A stretch of DNA of 64,000 nucleotides from Bradyrhizobium japonicum USDA 6 (GCF_000284375.1 NC_017249.1:6937001-7001000), one strand, 5' to 3'. Shown: positions 1 through 9,854, counted from the first letter of the stretch. A program made the numbers and translations. Notes: generated by a model from the sequence alone, not told the origin.

Positions 1-1729
1 GGCTGGAATCCTTGTCCGGCACGCGGCCCGCGACCACGACGGCGTCCTGTTCGGCGTCGATGAAGCGCCGCACCAGATGCTCGGGGATGACGCTGACATA
101 TTCCTTCAGCGTCGCGACGTCGGCGCTGCCGGCCTTTTCCGCAAGCCAGCGGCGCAGGGTCTCGAGCGACCAGACGTTGCCGACACCGGCCGTCTTCTCG
201 ACGGTCGCATGCACGTCGGCGATGGTCTGGAGCGTCTCCGGCGAATAGAGCGTTTCACCCTTGGGGAACTGGATCAGCACGTTGACGGGGTTGGCACCGG
301 TGAGCTTGGCATCGAGCCGGTCGCTGGCGGCAACCGCCTGGCGCTTGTCCGGCACCTGGTCGGCGAGCCGATAGCGCGGCTCCAGATTGGCATAGATCAC
401 GCCGAGGCCGGCAACAAACAGCACCGCGATCAGGCTGAACAGGCCGGGACGGCCCACCATGCGCACCGCGATCCAGTAGCAGAAATTGCGCAGCGCCTGG
501 ACGCCGGCATCCGCGCTCTGGAACTTGACCGCGAACAGCTTCTCGTTGCGCACGAGCAGCACGCCGAACACCGGCACCAGCGACAGCACCGCGACCAGCG
601 CGATGATGGTGGCGGCGAGGCCCGCCTCGCCGAACTTGCGGATCAGGTCGGAGTCCGAGAATTGCAACGCAATGAAGGAAATGCCGGCGGTGCCGTGCGT
701 CAGCACGCAGGCCGGTCCCACCACCAGCACCGCGTTCTTGAACGCGGTGAACTTGTCCTGGCCCGCGATCAGCCGGTCACGCGCGGCGAAGGTGAGCTGC
801 ATCGAGTCGGAGAAGCTGATGACCATGATGAGCGGCGTCATCACGTTCAGGAACATGTTGAGATTGAAATTGGCCCAGCCGAGCGCACCGAGCGCCAGCA
901 GGATCGCGATCATCGGCGGGAACGCCGCCGCCACCATGAACGAGATCTTGCGGAAGAAGATGATGGCGATGATACAGCCGGCGAGAATGCCGAGAATGTT
1001 GTAGGTGAGCCCGTCGCGCTCGACCGCGTTGCGGATCTCGAGCTGCATCACCGGCACGCCGGAGAGCTGCACGTTGAGGCCGGTATCGCCGAGGTCTTCC
1101 TTCATCAGCGCCCGGATGCCGCCGATGGTCTTGGTCAGCTTGCTGGAGGCGACCACCTGCGGATCGAGCGACAGCACGATCAGCGCCAGCGTGCCGTCCT
1201 CCGACAACAGCTTGCCGCGGATGATCTCGTTGTTCTTGACGGTCTCGATGAACTTGTCATAGGCCGCGCCCTCAGGCAGCTCGGGCGGGAACAGCGCCGC
1301 CGGCAGCTTGCCCGGCGCCGGCGCTTGCCGCGCCGAGAACAGCGAGACCAGGCCGCGCGTGCCGTCGACCAGCTGCAGGTCGGTGACGAAGTCGCGCAGC
1401 TTCTCGAGGTTGTTTCGCGCCAGGAGGTTCTTGCCTTCGACCACGACGAGGACGTCGAACTCCTCGGCCGGGAACTTCTTGGTCACCTCTTCATACTGCT
1501 TGAATTCGCGGGTGTCGGAGCGGAACAGCTGCGACAGCGAATCATCGATCTTGATCCGGTGGATACCGAACACGGCGCCGACGATAAGCGCGAGCAGGAC
1601 GATGCAGGAAAGGATCGGCGCCCGGACCGCGATCAGCCCGATGCGCTCGAGCCCGAAGGCGATCGAGGACGTCGGTCCCTGCTCGACCTTGTCGACATGA
1701 ACCTCATTCTCGCGGTGCTTTTCGAGCAT
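1..1729 (-). CDS. RND/MMPL-family exporter, 3' end outside window
   Basis: This gene is on the minus strand and runs off the left edge; about 576 N-terminal residues are visible. It starts at the ATG at 1729. A first membrane helix lies near residues 37-56, followed by a periplasmic domain of about 180 residues, then a cluster of helices from about residue 243 onward. The block with FSDSMQLTFAARDRL near residues 306-320 resembles the charged transmembrane-4 region of RND permeases. A second periplasmic domain begins after a further helix near YWIAVRMVGRPGLFSLIAVL. This is the layout of HAE3/MMPL hydrophobe exporters. Such proteins move lipids or hydrophobic molecules by proton-motive force. 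Because a probable hopanoid methylase gene lies nearby, a lipid substrate is attractive, but HpnN identity is not shown by the sequence. Confidence 0.85.
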   Translation of the reverse strand, partial: MLEKHRENEVHVDKVEQGPTSSIAFGLERIGLIAVRAPILSCIVLLALIVGAVFGIHRIKIDDSLSQLFRSDTREFKQYEEVTKKFPAEEFDVLVVVEGKNLLARNNLEKLRDFVTDLQLVDGTRGLVSLFSARQAPAPGKLPAALFPPELPEGAAYDKFIETVKNNEIIRGKLLSEDGTLALIVLSLDPQVVASSKLTKTIGGIRALMKEDLGDTGLNVQLSGVPVMQLEIRNAVERDGLTYNILGILAGCIIAIIFFRKISFMVAAAFPPMIAILLALGALGWANFNLNMFLNVMTPLIMVISFSDSMQLTFAARDRLIAGQDKFTAFKNAVLVVGPACVLTHGTAGISFIALQFSDSDLIRKFGEAGLAATIIALVAVLSLVPVFGVLLVRNEKLFAVKFQSADAGVQALRNFCYWIAVRMVGRPGLFSLIAVLFVAGLGVIYANLEPRYRLADQVPDKRQAVAASDRLDAKLTGANPVNVLIQFPKGETLYSPETLQTIADVHATVEKTAGVGNVWSLETLRRWLAEKAGSADVATLKEYVSVIPEHLVRRFIDAEQDAVVVAGRVPDKDSS

Positions 1730-1935
1730 GCCTTGTCCAGTTCCTAAATCGGCTCGGGTCTGTGAGCTTATTGCGTCCCGCGAACGGCTTGAAAATGCCA
1801 TACCAATGGGAGGCTTGCCCTTTGAAAATGCGCGGAAAATCGCCGCGAGGGGTTTAGCAGGTCAATAGCCCGACTCGCAAGCAGGCGAAGTGTGGCCGAA
1901 TCGATCAAGATGTGGCGATTTTGCCAGAACGCCCG

Positions 1936-2721
1936 TCATTCGGGCAAAGCCGTGCCAATTCGACGCGGCGCACGGTCCGCGCTTTCGTCTTTCAGCGCCA
2001 CGCCGGTGACCTCCCGGGCCATCCCCTCGCGGACCAGCCAGGCGATCTTGAAGGCGGCCTCGTCATGGCTCAACCCGGCCTTGTGGATGTTCGAGACGCA
2101 ATTGCGCTCGGCATCGGTACGGCCCGGCTTCGGCGCGAAGGTCAGATAGGCGCCGAGGCTGTCGGGCGCGGACAGGCCCGGCCGCTCGCCGATCAGCGTC
2201 ACCACCATGCGCGCGCCGAGAATCGCGCCGATCTCGTCGCCGAGCGCGACGCGCGCGCCTGAGGCGACAACGACATGTCTGATCGCGACGTCGCCCCCTT
2301 CCGCGAGCAGCGGCAGCAGGTGAGACACCAGCGCCACCGCATGGGCGTGGACCGCAGCCGCCGACAGGCCGTCGCCGATCACCACCGCGAGCTGGCACGG
2401 CTCCGAGGCATGTCGTGCCAACAGTTCGACCGAGCCGGTATCGAGCTGTCGCCCCAGATCCGGCCGCCGCAGATAATCCCTGCGGTCGACCGCCTGGCTC
2501 CGCGCTTCGGTGACGACGAGGCCAAGCGCACGGAGATCGGCGACCAGACACGGCGCGTCGAACACTGCGTGCACGGCATCGCGGGCGCGGGCGTGGTCCA
2601 GCGTGAAATCCAGCAAGGCCCTTGTCGGCACGCTCGCACCGCTGCGGCCGAGCGCGACGCGCGCGGGCGTCAGCGACCGCAGATCGAGGGTCGGGCGACG
2701 CGGGACGGCCGGATCAGACAT
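1936..2721 (-). CDS. eutC: Ethanolamine ammonia-lyase small subunit
   Basis: The 261-residue product matches the EutC family: an N-terminal [20 protein letters not shown] stretch, a central [15 protein letters not shown] block and a C-terminal [19 protein letters not shown] block that are typical of the small subunit. With EutB it forms the adenosylcobalamin-dependent enzyme that splits ethanolamine into acetaldehyde and ammonia. The ATG at 2721 lies 6 bp after the stop of the radical-SAM gene, so translation is probably coupled. No carboxysome-like eut shell genes are visible, so this is the simple eutBC form used for ethanolamine as nitrogen or carbon source. The stop codon sits in a short hairpin, GCCCG/CGGGC. 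Confidence 0.95.
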   Translation of the reverse strand: MSDPAVPRRPTLDLRSLTPARVALGRSGASVPTRALLDFTLDHARARDAVHAVFDAPCLVADLRALGLVVTEARSQAVDRRDYLRRPDLGRQLDTGSVELLARHASEPCQLAVVIGDGLSAAAVHAHAVALVSHLLPLLAEGGDVAIRHVVVASGARVALGDEIGAILGARMVVTLIGERPGLSAPDSLGAYLTFAPKPGRTDAERNCVSNIHKAGLSHDEAAFKIAWLVREGMAREVTGVALKDESADRAPRRIGTALPE

Positions 2722-2727
2722 GTCGCA

Positions 2728-4314
2728 TCATTCGGCGGGAACGGAGGCCTCGCGCAGCCGCAACGAATAGTTCGAGGCATTCTGCTTGCCGCTGGACGCC
2801 GCGCGCGCAAACGTAATCAGATGGTGCGCGATCAACGTGCAGCCGATCAGCCCTTCGAGGTCGCCGCGCTTGATGCGCCCGAGCGCAAACTTCCAGAACA
2901 CGCGCCTGTAGTCGCCGAGCACACCGACCTTCCAGAAGATGTTGCGCAACATGACGAGACCCCGCCGGATATTGGGCCAGGTCTTCATCTCGTCGGGCGT
3001 CGGCATCTTCAGGCGGTGCACATAGACGTTGTCGCATTGATACTGGAAGCGCGCGTAGACCTTCTCGGGCTCGTAGGCAACGCCCATGGCGTGCTTCCAG
3101 GAAGCGACGACCTCGTCATAGGGCAACAGGAAGTCGACGTTGGAATCGCGACCGTCATCCTCGATCAGGCGTCCCTCGCGCTCCAGACGGTCCCACAGCG
3201 GCGTCTTCGGCAGCGCCTGGAGCAGGTTGATCGTGAGCAGCGGAATCCGGGACTCCTCGACGAAGGCCAGCAGCGCTTCCGAGGTGTTCGGCTTGTCGGT
3301 GTCGAGCCCCATGATGATGCCGGACACGACCTCCATGCCGTAGGAGTTGATCGTTTGCACGCCCTCGAGGATCGGGACCATCATGTTGTGGTCCTTGTGC
3401 ATCGCCTTCAGCGCGTCGGGATCGGGCGTCTCGATGCCGCAGAAGATGGTGATGAAATAGGCCTCGCGCATCTTCTCGAGGATCTCGGGCCGCTTGGCGA
3501 TGTTGAGCGTCGCCTCGCAGGCGAGCCGCACCACATAGCCGGTCCGCTTCTGCCATTCGATCAGATGCGGCAGCAGGTCCATCGCCGCCTTGCGGTTGCC
3601 GATGAAATTGTCGTCAACGAAGTAGACCGTGTCGGTCATCCCGCATTCGCGCAGGCGGTCGAGCTCGGCGATGATCTGCTCGGGCGACTTGAGGCGCGGA
3701 TTGCGGCCATAGAGGCCGGGGATGTCGCAGAACTCGCACTGATAGGGGCATCCGCTGGAATACTGAATGCTACCGAGGAAGTATTTCTTCACGTCGGCGA
3801 GTTCGTAGGCCGGGATCGGAAACTCCGTCATCGGCACGCGGTCCTTGGTGGTGAGCACCACCTGCTCCCCGGGACGCGACGTGTCGCGCGCCAAAATCTC
3901 GATCAGCCGATTGGTGGCGTCGCCGAGTTCGCCAACATGGAGATAGTCGAAGGACGGATAATAGTCCGGACAGGCGCTGACGGAGGGACCGCCGAGCGCG
4001 ACCGGAAGATCGAATTCATGGGCGCGGCGGCAGATGTCGTTCATCTGCTGGCGCTGGATGTGCATGCCACTGACGAAGACCGCCTCCGCCCACGCGAACT
4101 CTTCGTTGGTCGCGCGACGGAGATTCTCGTCGACGAATTTGACCTCCCACTCCTCGGGCAGATAGGCCGCAAGCAGCAAAAGCCCCTGCGGGGGCATGAA
4201 GGCGCGGACGCCGTCGGTCAATGGATAGGAATGCTCGAACGTCCCGAACGACGAAGTGTACCGCGGAAACACGCACAGAATCCGTCGGGCCGTACCGTTA
4301 CTTTCAGCTCGCAT
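2728..4314 (-). CDS. hpnP: B12-binding radical SAM protein, probable hopanoid C-2 methylase
   Basis: The product is 528 residues from the ATG at 4314, which has a GGGGGAG ribosome site; an upstream in-frame alternative start at 4368 lacks one. Residues 10-140 form a cobalamin-binding-like Rossmann domain. The radical SAM cluster motif CxxxCxxC is at C189, C193 and C196 (GCPYQCEFCDIPGLYGRN). The C-terminal part resembles the DUF4070 tail of this class B methyltransferase group. Length and motif fit HpnP, which methylates hopanoids at C-2 using methylcobalamin and SAM. The gene lies between eutB and eutC. From memory, hpnP of related bacteria is also found near ethanolamine lyase genes; I could not check this. 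Another DUF4070 methyltransferase activity remains possible. Confidence 0.8.
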   Translation of the reverse strand: MRAESNGTARRILCVFPRYTSSFGTFEHSYPLTDGVRAFMPPQGLLLLAAYLPEEWEVKFVDENLRRATNEEFAWAEAVFVSGMHIQRQQMNDICRRAHEFDLPVALGGPSVSACPDYYPSFDYLHVGELGDATNRLIEILARDTSRPGEQVVLTTKDRVPMTEFPIPAYELADVKKYFLGSIQYSSGCPYQCEFCDIPGLYGRNPRLKSPEQIIAELDRLRECGMTDTVYFVDDNFIGNRKAAMDLLPHLIEWQKRTGYVVRLACEATLNIAKRPEILEKMREAYFITIFCGIETPDPDALKAMHKDHNMMVPILEGVQTINSYGMEVVSGIIMGLDTDKPNTSEALLAFVEESRIPLLTINLLQALPKTPLWDRLEREGRLIEDDGRDSNVDFLLPYDEVVASWKHAMGVAYEPEKVYARFQYQCDNVYVHRLKMPTPDEMKTWPNIRRGLVMLRNIFWKVGVLGDYRRVFWKFALGRIKRGDLEGLIGCTLIAHHLITFARAASSGKQNASNYSLRLREASVPAE

Positions 4315-4466
4315 CAAAGCTCCCCCGCCACGCTCGACATAGCTGCGGAAATTGCCAGCCAGACACATAGCGTAACGCTGTCGCCGGAATTTCTCAATAT
4401 TGTGGCAGGACCATAATTCCGAGAGGGACCAATGGTTTCCTCAAGCCGCCGGGCGCTCCCGCCGCG

Positions 4467-5849
4467 TCACGCGATCAGCCGTGAGGCAAAATCGGGCAGC
4501 AGGCCTGCGTCGCCGGCAAGACGGAAATCGGCGCCCGCGATCCCCGACTGCACCAGCCAGTCGTCGAATTCCGGCGCGCGGCGCAGGCCGAAGACGTCGC
4601 GGACATAGAGCGCGTCGTGAAAAGACGTCGACTGGTAGTTCAGCATGACGTCGTCGGCCCCGGGGACACCCATGATGAAGGTGACGCCGGCGGCCGCCAA
4701 CAGCGTCAGCAGATTGTCCATGTCGTCCTGATCCGCCTCGGCATGGTTTGTGTAGCAGATGTCGATCCCGAGCGGCAGGCCGAGCAGCTTGCCGCAAAAA
4801 TGATCCTCCAGCCCGGCGCGGATGATTTCCTTGCCGTCGTAGAGATATTCCGGGCCGATGAAGCCGACCACGCTGTTGACCAGCAATGGCGCAAAGGCGC
4901 GGGCGACCGCATAGGCCCGCGCCTCGCAGGTCTGCTGGTCGACGCCGTGATGGGCGCCCGCCGACAGCGCCGAGCCCTGACCGGTCTCGAAATACATCAC
5001 ATTCTCGCCGACCGTGCCGCGCTTCTGCGACAGGCCGGCCTGCTGCGCCTCCTTCAGGAGCGCGAGGTCGACGCCAAAGCTGCGATTGGCGGCCTCGGTG
5101 CCGGCGACCGACTGGAAGACGAGGTCGACCGGCACGCCCTGCCCGATCAGCGACAACGTCGTCGTGACATGGGTGAGCACGCAAGCCTGGGTCGGGATCT
5201 TCAGCCGCGCGATGATCTCGTCGAGCAGCCGCAGCAATTGCGCGATGACGGCCGGATCGTCGCTCGCCGGATTGATGCCGATGCAGGCATCGCCGGCCCC
5301 GAGCAGGATGCCGTCGAGGATCGAGGCGGTGATACCCCTGGCATCGTCGAAGGGATGGTTGGGCTGGAGCCGCGTGCTCATCCGCCCCTTCAGCCCGATG
5401 GTGTTGCGAAAGGCGGTGGTGACCTCGCATTTCCGCGCCGCCAGGATCAGGTCCTGGTTGCGCATCAGCTTCGAGACCGCCGCCGCCATTTCCGGGGTGA
5501 TGCCGCCTGCCAGCTTGCGCAAAACCTCGGGCGTTGCGGCATCCGACAGCAGCCAGTCCCGGAAGGCGCCGACGGTCAGCGAAGCCGCCGGCGCGAAGGC
5601 CTTTGCGTCGTGGCTGTCGATGACGAGGCGGGTGACCTCGTCGCTTTCATAGGGGATGACCGCTTCCTGCAGGAATTGCCCGAGCGGGACATCCGCCAGC
5701 GCCATCCGCGCCGCGATCATCTGCTCGGCGCTGACGGCCGCGATTCCGGCCAGCCGGTCGCCGGAGCGCGGCGGCGTCGCCTTGGCGAGCAGGTCGCGCA
5801 GGTCCGGGAATGTATAGGTCGTGGCGTCGATGGTGTGGCGGTAGACCAA
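4467..5849 (-). CDS. eutB: Ethanolamine ammonia-lyase large subunit
   Basis: The 460-residue product is the TIM-barrel catalytic subunit of adenosylcobalamin-dependent ethanolamine ammonia-lyase. Active-site residues known from E. coli EutB are in register: R160 in STRLQPNHP, N193 in GINPAS, and E288 in YFETGQGS (E287 in E. coli). The start appears to be TTG at 5849, directly behind a strong GGAGGGG ribosome site; no in-frame ATG lies close upstream. It is the first gene of an apparent eutB-hpnP-eutC transcription unit, with about 150 bp to the second gene. I looked for a B12 riboswitch in the leader and did not see the B12-box consensus. Confidence 0.95.
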   Translation of the reverse strand: MVYRHTIDATTYTFPDLRDLLAKATPPRSGDRLAGIAAVSAEQMIAARMALADVPLGQFLQEAVIPYESDEVTRLVIDSHDAKAFAPAASLTVGAFRDWLLSDAATPEVLRKLAGGITPEMAAAVSKLMRNQDLILAARKCEVTTAFRNTIGLKGRMSTRLQPNHPFDDARGITASILDGILLGAGDACIGINPASDDPAVIAQLLRLLDEIIARLKIPTQACVLTHVTTTLSLIGQGVPVDLVFQSVAGTEAANRSFGVDLALLKEAQQAGLSQKRGTVGENVMYFETGQGSALSAGAHHGVDQQTCEARAYAVARAFAPLLVNSVVGFIGPEYLYDGKEIIRAGLEDHFCGKLLGLPLGIDICYTNHAEADQDDMDNLLTLLAAAGVTFIMGVPGADDVMLNYQSTSFHDALYVRDVFGLRRAPEFDDWLVQSGIAGADFRLAGDAGLLPDFASRLIA

Positions 5850-6139
5850 AGGCCCCTCCGGGGTTCATCGGCCAGTGGCCGACTCAAAATCGAATACGCG
5901 CTTGGCGGCCGGCGTGCACGCCGATGTTTGGGGCATCGTGGGCGAATCCCGGGCCGGCCCGGCGGAAACCGAGACAATGGAGCCAAGCGGCTGAAATAGC
6001 AGACCTTTCTTTCGACTAAGGACGAAGGGGTTGGGCCACGGCGTTAAGACGGCGTCCATCTTCATTCTGCATAGTTTTGCATCAATTTTATACGACCGCG
6101 CTCTCCGGCCATTGCCGGCCATTGGGGCCTCTGAAAAGC
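5850..6139. promoter_or_regulatory. Divergent intergenic region eutB / chemoreceptor
   Basis: This 290-bp space separates the divergent eutB and chemoreceptor genes and must hold both promoters. It contains a short palindrome GGCCAGTGGCC near 5870 and a small hairpin CGATG/CATCG near 5921-5937. An A+T-rich patch (TTTTATACG, about 6085-6094) lies 45-55 bp before the chemoreceptor ATG and could hold its -10 element. No riboswitch, sigma-54 or FixK-type site was recognised. Confidence 0.4.
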
Positions 6140-7879
6140 ATGACAACCGACCGTTCTGGGAATGCCACGGGGCTGGCAGGCCGCTTCGCGCTTGCGACCA
6201 AGCTCTATGCGATCTTCGCGCTGTTTGCGCTGCTCACGGCGGCGATCGCGTTGCTGTCCGACTACAACAGCCGCCGCAGCGCCGAGTTGACGAGCGCGAT
6301 CGAGACGGCGAACGCCGCAGCACTCAATGTCGAGCGGGTCAACTCGCTGGTCTACGCGGTCGTGATGGAATCGCGCGGCGTCTACATGTCGACCGAACCG
6401 GCCGTCGTGAAGAAATACGGCGAAGGCCTGCTCAAGTTCAACGCCCAGATCCTCGATGTCGTGAAGCGCTGGGAGACCATCGTCAAAGCCGACGATGCCG
6501 AGCAGTTCGCCACGTTCAAGAAGCGCATCGAGCAGTTCGTCGAATTCCGCAAAGAGCTGGTGCGCCGCGGCGTCGAGATCAATGCGGCCGCCGGCCGCGA
6601 ATGGGGCGACAACGACGCCAATCGCGCCGTGCGCTCGGCGCTGAACAAGGATCTCGAGGCGCTGTCCAAGGTCTATGCCGAGCGCGCCAGGCAGATCGCG
6701 TTGGAGACCGAGACCAATCGCACCCTCTCCTTCGTGTTGACCTGCCTCGGCGGCGTGGCGCTGGCGCTCGTCGTGATCGGCATCGTCATCATCGCCCGCT
6801 CGATCGCGCGCCCCCTCTCCGCCATCACCGCGACCATCGAGCAGGTCGCGGACGGCGCCGAGAATGTCGTGGTGCCGCACTCCGAGCGCGCCGACGAGAT
6901 CGGCGCGCTGGCACGCGCCATCCAGATCTTCCAGGACGCGATGGGCCGCAACCGCAATCTCGCCTCGCAGGTCTCCCAGGACTCCGCCGCGCGCGAGCAG
7001 CGCGCCCGCCACATCGAGCAATCCGTCGAGGCGTTTGGCGAGGCGATCGGCGCGATCATGCGCGGCCTCAGCGACAACGCCTCCGTCATGCGCGAGACCG
7101 CGCAGACCATCACCCGCGTCACGGCGGATGCGAGCAGCCGCGCCGGCACCGCCGCGAACGCCACCGAGCAGGCCTCGCACAACGTCACGGCGGTGGCGGG
7201 CGCGGCCGAGGAGCTGTCCGCGTCGGTGGTGGAGATCGGCCGCCAGGTGCGGCAGTCCGCAGGTGCAGTCGAGCAGACCGGCCAGCGTACCGAGAAGTCG
7301 ATCTCCGAGATCGAAAGCCTCGCGGCCGCCACCCAGCGCATTGACGGCGTGCTCAACCTGATCCAGGCCATCGCCGAGCAGACCAATCTGCTCGCGCTCA
7401 ACGCCACCATCGAAGCCGCGCGCGCCGGTGACGCCGGCCGCGGCTTTGCCGTCGTCGCGCACGAAGTGAAGGCGCTGGCGGGTCAGACCGCCAAGGCGAC
7501 CGCCGAGATCGGCGAGAACGTCGCGATGATCCAGGCGTCCACCCGCAACGCGGTCGATGCCGTGCGCGAGATCGGCGGCGCCGTGCGCGAGATCAACGAG
7601 GTCACCTCGGCCATCGCCGGCGCCATCGGCCAGCAGGACGCCGCCACGCGCGAGATCTCGTCCAATGCCCAATCGGCCGCGCAGGGCAACGAGACCCTGG
7701 TTGCCAACATCACCTCGCTGCGCGACGCCATCGGCGAGACCGACACGGCGGCAGCCTCCGTGCTGACGGCGGCGAGCAGCCTGACGGAGACGGCGGACAC
7801 GCTGTCGCGCGAGGTGGAAAAGTTCTTCCAGAACCTGCGTTCGGGGGCGGCGGACAGCCGTATCGCCAAGGCGGGGTGA
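6140..7879 (+). CDS. Methyl-accepting chemotaxis protein
   Basis: The 579-residue product is a membrane chemoreceptor. Helix 1 spans about residues 22-40 and helix 2 about 196-219. They enclose a roughly 155-residue periplasmic helical bundle that lacks a recognisable Cache or PAS fold and looks like a four-helix sensor. A HAMP domain follows (about 217-270), then the long cytoplasmic coiled coil. Its tip carries the hallmark [20 protein letters not shown] near residues 410-430, the CheA/CheW contact region. No C-terminal CheR-tethering pentapeptide is present (it ends RIAKAG). The ATG at 6140 is chosen because it leaves a short basic N-terminus before helix 1. The ligand cannot be deduced; ethanolamine is only suggested by the divergent eut genes. 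Confidence 0.93.
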   Translation: MTTDRSGNATGLAGRFALATKLYAIFALFALLTAAIALLSDYNSRRSAELTSAIETANAAALNVERVNSLVYAVVMESRGVYMSTEPAVVKKYGEGLLKFNAQILDVVKRWETIVKADDAEQFATFKKRIEQFVEFRKELVRRGVEINAAAGREWGDNDANRAVRSALNKDLEALSKVYAERARQIALETETNRTLSFVLTCLGGVALALVVIGIVIIARSIARPLSAITATIEQVADGAENVVVPHSERADEIGALARAIQIFQDAMGRNRNLASQVSQDSAAREQRARHIEQSVEAFGEAIGAIMRGLSDNASVMRETAQTITRVTADASSRAGTAANATEQASHNVTAVAGAAEELSASVVEIGRQVRQSAGAVEQTGQRTEKSISEIESLAAATQRIDGVLNLIQAIAEQTNLLALNATIEAARAGDAGRGFAVVAHEVKALAGQTAKATAEIGENVAMIQASTRNAVDAVREIGGAVREINEVTSAIAGAIGQQDAATREISSNAQSAAQGNETLVANITSLRDAIGETDTAAASVLTAASSLTETADTLSREVEKFFQNLRSGAADSRIAKAG

Positions 7880-7904
7880 GCGCGGCCGCCGCGGCGGGGC
7901 CCGC

Positions 7905-8040
7905 CCAACAAAAATCGGGAAAACAACCCCATGCACAGTAGGCGGGGATAGCTGAATCAATGGCTTGATCGCCGGCGCGAGCGCCTGCTGATTTTACGAA
8001 ATGTGTTTGACGCGTCGGGCAAAACACTGGCATGATGTGA
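7905..8040. repeat. Possible dispersed intergenic repeat
   Basis: The convergent space after the chemoreceptor holds an A-rich start (CAACAAAAATCGGG), an ATCAA-N4-TTGAT inverted motif and a closing TTTGACGCGTCGGGCAAAACA. From memory, very similar strings recur between genes in Bradyrhizobium chromosomes, so I read it as one copy of a dispersed element. There is only one copy in this window, so repetition is not shown here. Confidence 0.35.
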
Positions 8041-8075
8041 TCATGGCGCATTCAGCCCCGAACGAGACGGGACCA

Positions 8076-9530
8076 TCATTCCGAACCGGAAGGATCGACC
8101 AATATGCGAACGCGGCCGTCGGCATCCGCGACTTCACGATAACGGCTCAACTCCGCCTTGAGGTCGGGATCCGAATTGGCCCAGGCCAGCCAATCGAACG
8201 GCATTGAGCTCAGCAGGTAGGTATCCACGAGAATCACGTTCGGCCGACCTGCTCGCAGGTCCGCCAACAGCAGCCGCCGCTCGAAATTGATGATGCCGTC
8301 CAGTTTCGCTCGCTCACCCTCAGGCAGTTGCGAGCTCTTCTGTTGGAGCATCGAGCCGGCCGCCAACGCCTGCCCACACGTGTTACCCGCCCAGGTCGCA
8401 TTGATCTGACGGACGAGCGGATGCCCGAGAGCGACGTGATCGCCGATCGTGATCAGCCGCGGATGCTTGGCAAGGGCCAGGATACGCCCCTCCAGCGGCG
8501 GGAACGGCCGCACCTGAAGGGACAAGCGGGAGCCGATGCACACAATCGCAGCAAGAGCGCAGATCATGACAGGCAGGCGCAACGTCTTCGTACGAGCCTG
8601 CAGCAATGGCGCGGCACTCGCAAACATGCAAAGCGCAAAAGCGGTGTAGGTCCAGCCCTTGCCCTGGATGATGAAACTCGCCGCTCCGCCAACCGCTGCG
8701 GCCAGCCACGGCGTTGCGCCGCCTTCCCATTTGAAGTCCTGCGGCGCCAACAGGCGCACAAGGCCGACGGAAGCGACCAGCATAACGGCCGGGAAAAAAA
8801 GCAGATCGCCGAAATCCATCCTCAATGGCACATAGGCGGCAGTGACCATCGGGGCAAAGGTCAACAGATAAGCCGGAAAGAAGATGGCGAGCACCGCTCC
8901 GTAGCCGATGACGACAGCAGCGGCCACACACGCTTCGGGGGTGAACAAGGGTCTGATGGAGCGTTGACGGAGGACGCAGAGGATGATCGGCAGGCCGACC
9001 ACGAGGGCAAGGTAGGGCTTGAGGCTCATGGCCAAGCCGGCACCCAGTCCCGCCAGGATCGCAACCGGTCCGGGCGCAAGCCCGCGCCAGCGGATCGCAG
9101 CGATGGCGACGAAAGGCGTCATCGCAATGACGGCGATGTGTTCACGCTGTCCGAATACGGCGCTGGGAAAAATTGCGAACAGGAATGCGAGCACGCACGC
9201 CGAAATGCTCCTCTCGTCGGCTTCCAGCTTTGCCGCCGCAGCGGCAAGATCGATGATGACGAGTGCGGCAACGATCTCGATCATCACCAGGATGATCACG
9301 ATGATCTCGGGGGCAATGCCGGTGATGCGCGCAAGCTGCAACGCCGGCATGTACAAATAGACCGACAGCGGCGGATTCAGCTCGAAGACGTCGACGCCGA
9401 GCTTTCCGCCATCGAGAACCTTCTCGCCTTCGGTCAGCAGGCAGCTCAAATCCGCGTTGAGAACGACAGGCATTTGAACGAGCAAGGCCATCAGCAGGAT
9501 CGCCGACACGATGATCCAGCGGTAGCTCAT
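8076..9530 (-). CDS. Polytopic membrane protein, possible glycosyltransferase-like
   Basis: The protein has about 484 residues from the ATG at 9530 (MSYRWIIVSAILL), which has an AGGA site 10-12 bp upstream; the ATG at 9551 is an alternative. It has roughly ten hydrophobic helices. A first periplasmic loop with DLSCLLTEGEKVLDGG and VDVFELNPPLSVYLYMPA resembles the acidic loop of GT-C/PMT-type glycosyltransferases, where lipid-linked sugars are transferred. A soluble C-terminal domain of about 110 residues follows the last helix and ends RVRILVDPSGSE. No specific family could be named and the neighbours are not surface-polysaccharide genes. The GT-C assignment rests on topology and the first loop only. 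Confidence 0.6.
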   Translation of the reverse strand: MSYRWIIVSAILLMALLVQMPVVLNADLSCLLTEGEKVLDGGKLGVDVFELNPPLSVYLYMPALQLARITGIAPEIIVIILVMIEIVAALVIIDLAAAAAKLEADERSISACVLAFLFAIFPSAVFGQREHIAVIAMTPFVAIAAIRWRGLAPGPVAILAGLGAGLAMSLKPYLALVVGLPIILCVLRQRSIRPLFTPEACVAAAVVIGYGAVLAIFFPAYLLTFAPMVTAAYVPLRMDFGDLLFFPAVMLVASVGLVRLLAPQDFKWEGGATPWLAAAVGGAASFIIQGKGWTYTAFALCMFASAAPLLQARTKTLRLPVMICALAAIVCIGSRLSLQVRPFPPLEGRILALAKHPRLITIGDHVALGHPLVRQINATWAGNTCGQALAAGSMLQQKSSQLPEGERAKLDGIINFERRLLLADLRAGRPNVILVDTYLLSSMPFDWLAWANSDPDLKAELSRYREVADADGRVRILVDPSGSE

Positions 9531-9854
9531 GCTAACCGTGCTTCCTGACATGGCCAGGGGCGTGACCGCCTCTTTTGACGCCGGCAAAGGCCCTCTCCTC
9601 GAACGGAAGCGGTCTATTCTCTCACCTGTGCGCGAACCTGCCGCAGCGCGCACTCCGCGCCACTTTCAATCGGGAGTCGTTACTATTGTGCTACAATGGT
9701 CTGAAACGATGCCGTAACGACCTGAAACAGTACCGTTTCATGGTTAAATGTCAGGTCGAATGGCGAGACGCTTCGGCTACGCGCGGCATCCTGCGCGCCG
9801 TTATGAGCGTTCATCCCACATCAAGGTGCAGGCTCCCCTGGAGAGGGTCAGACG
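9531..9854. other. 324-bp intergenic region with a near-palindrome
   Basis: This space lies upstream of the membrane protein gene and downstream of the acyl-CoA dehydrogenase gene, both on minus. I see no protein-like frame in it. Its centre is A+T richer than its surroundings, and it holds an 18-bp near-palindrome at 9723-9740 plus a second TGAAAC copy about 23 bp before it. The membrane protein promoter probably lies here. Confidence 0.4.
9723..9740. promoter_or_regulatory. 18-bp near-palindrome, possible operator
   Basis: The sequence TGAAACAGTACCGTTTCA has perfect 6-bp arms and a GTAC core; only one symmetric base pair is broken. It lies about 190 bp before the downstream minus-strand membrane gene. 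It may be a regulator site; no family is recognised. Confidence 0.35.

Noticed and set aside
1..1729. Assignment as HpnN hopanoid transporter
   Set aside because: N-terminal sequence after helix 1 lacks the HpnN hallmark I would expect; it looks like the wider HAE3 group.
2275..4416. 713-residue plus-strand open frame
   Set aside because: It lies opposite eutC and the radical-SAM gene; its composition is Arg/Asp/His/Val-rich as expected for an antisense frame of a GC-rich gene, and it has no motif.
5850..6060. Cobalamin riboswitch before eutB
   Set aside because: The B12 box and the GGAAGG-type core are absent; only a chance GCCACTG string occurs.
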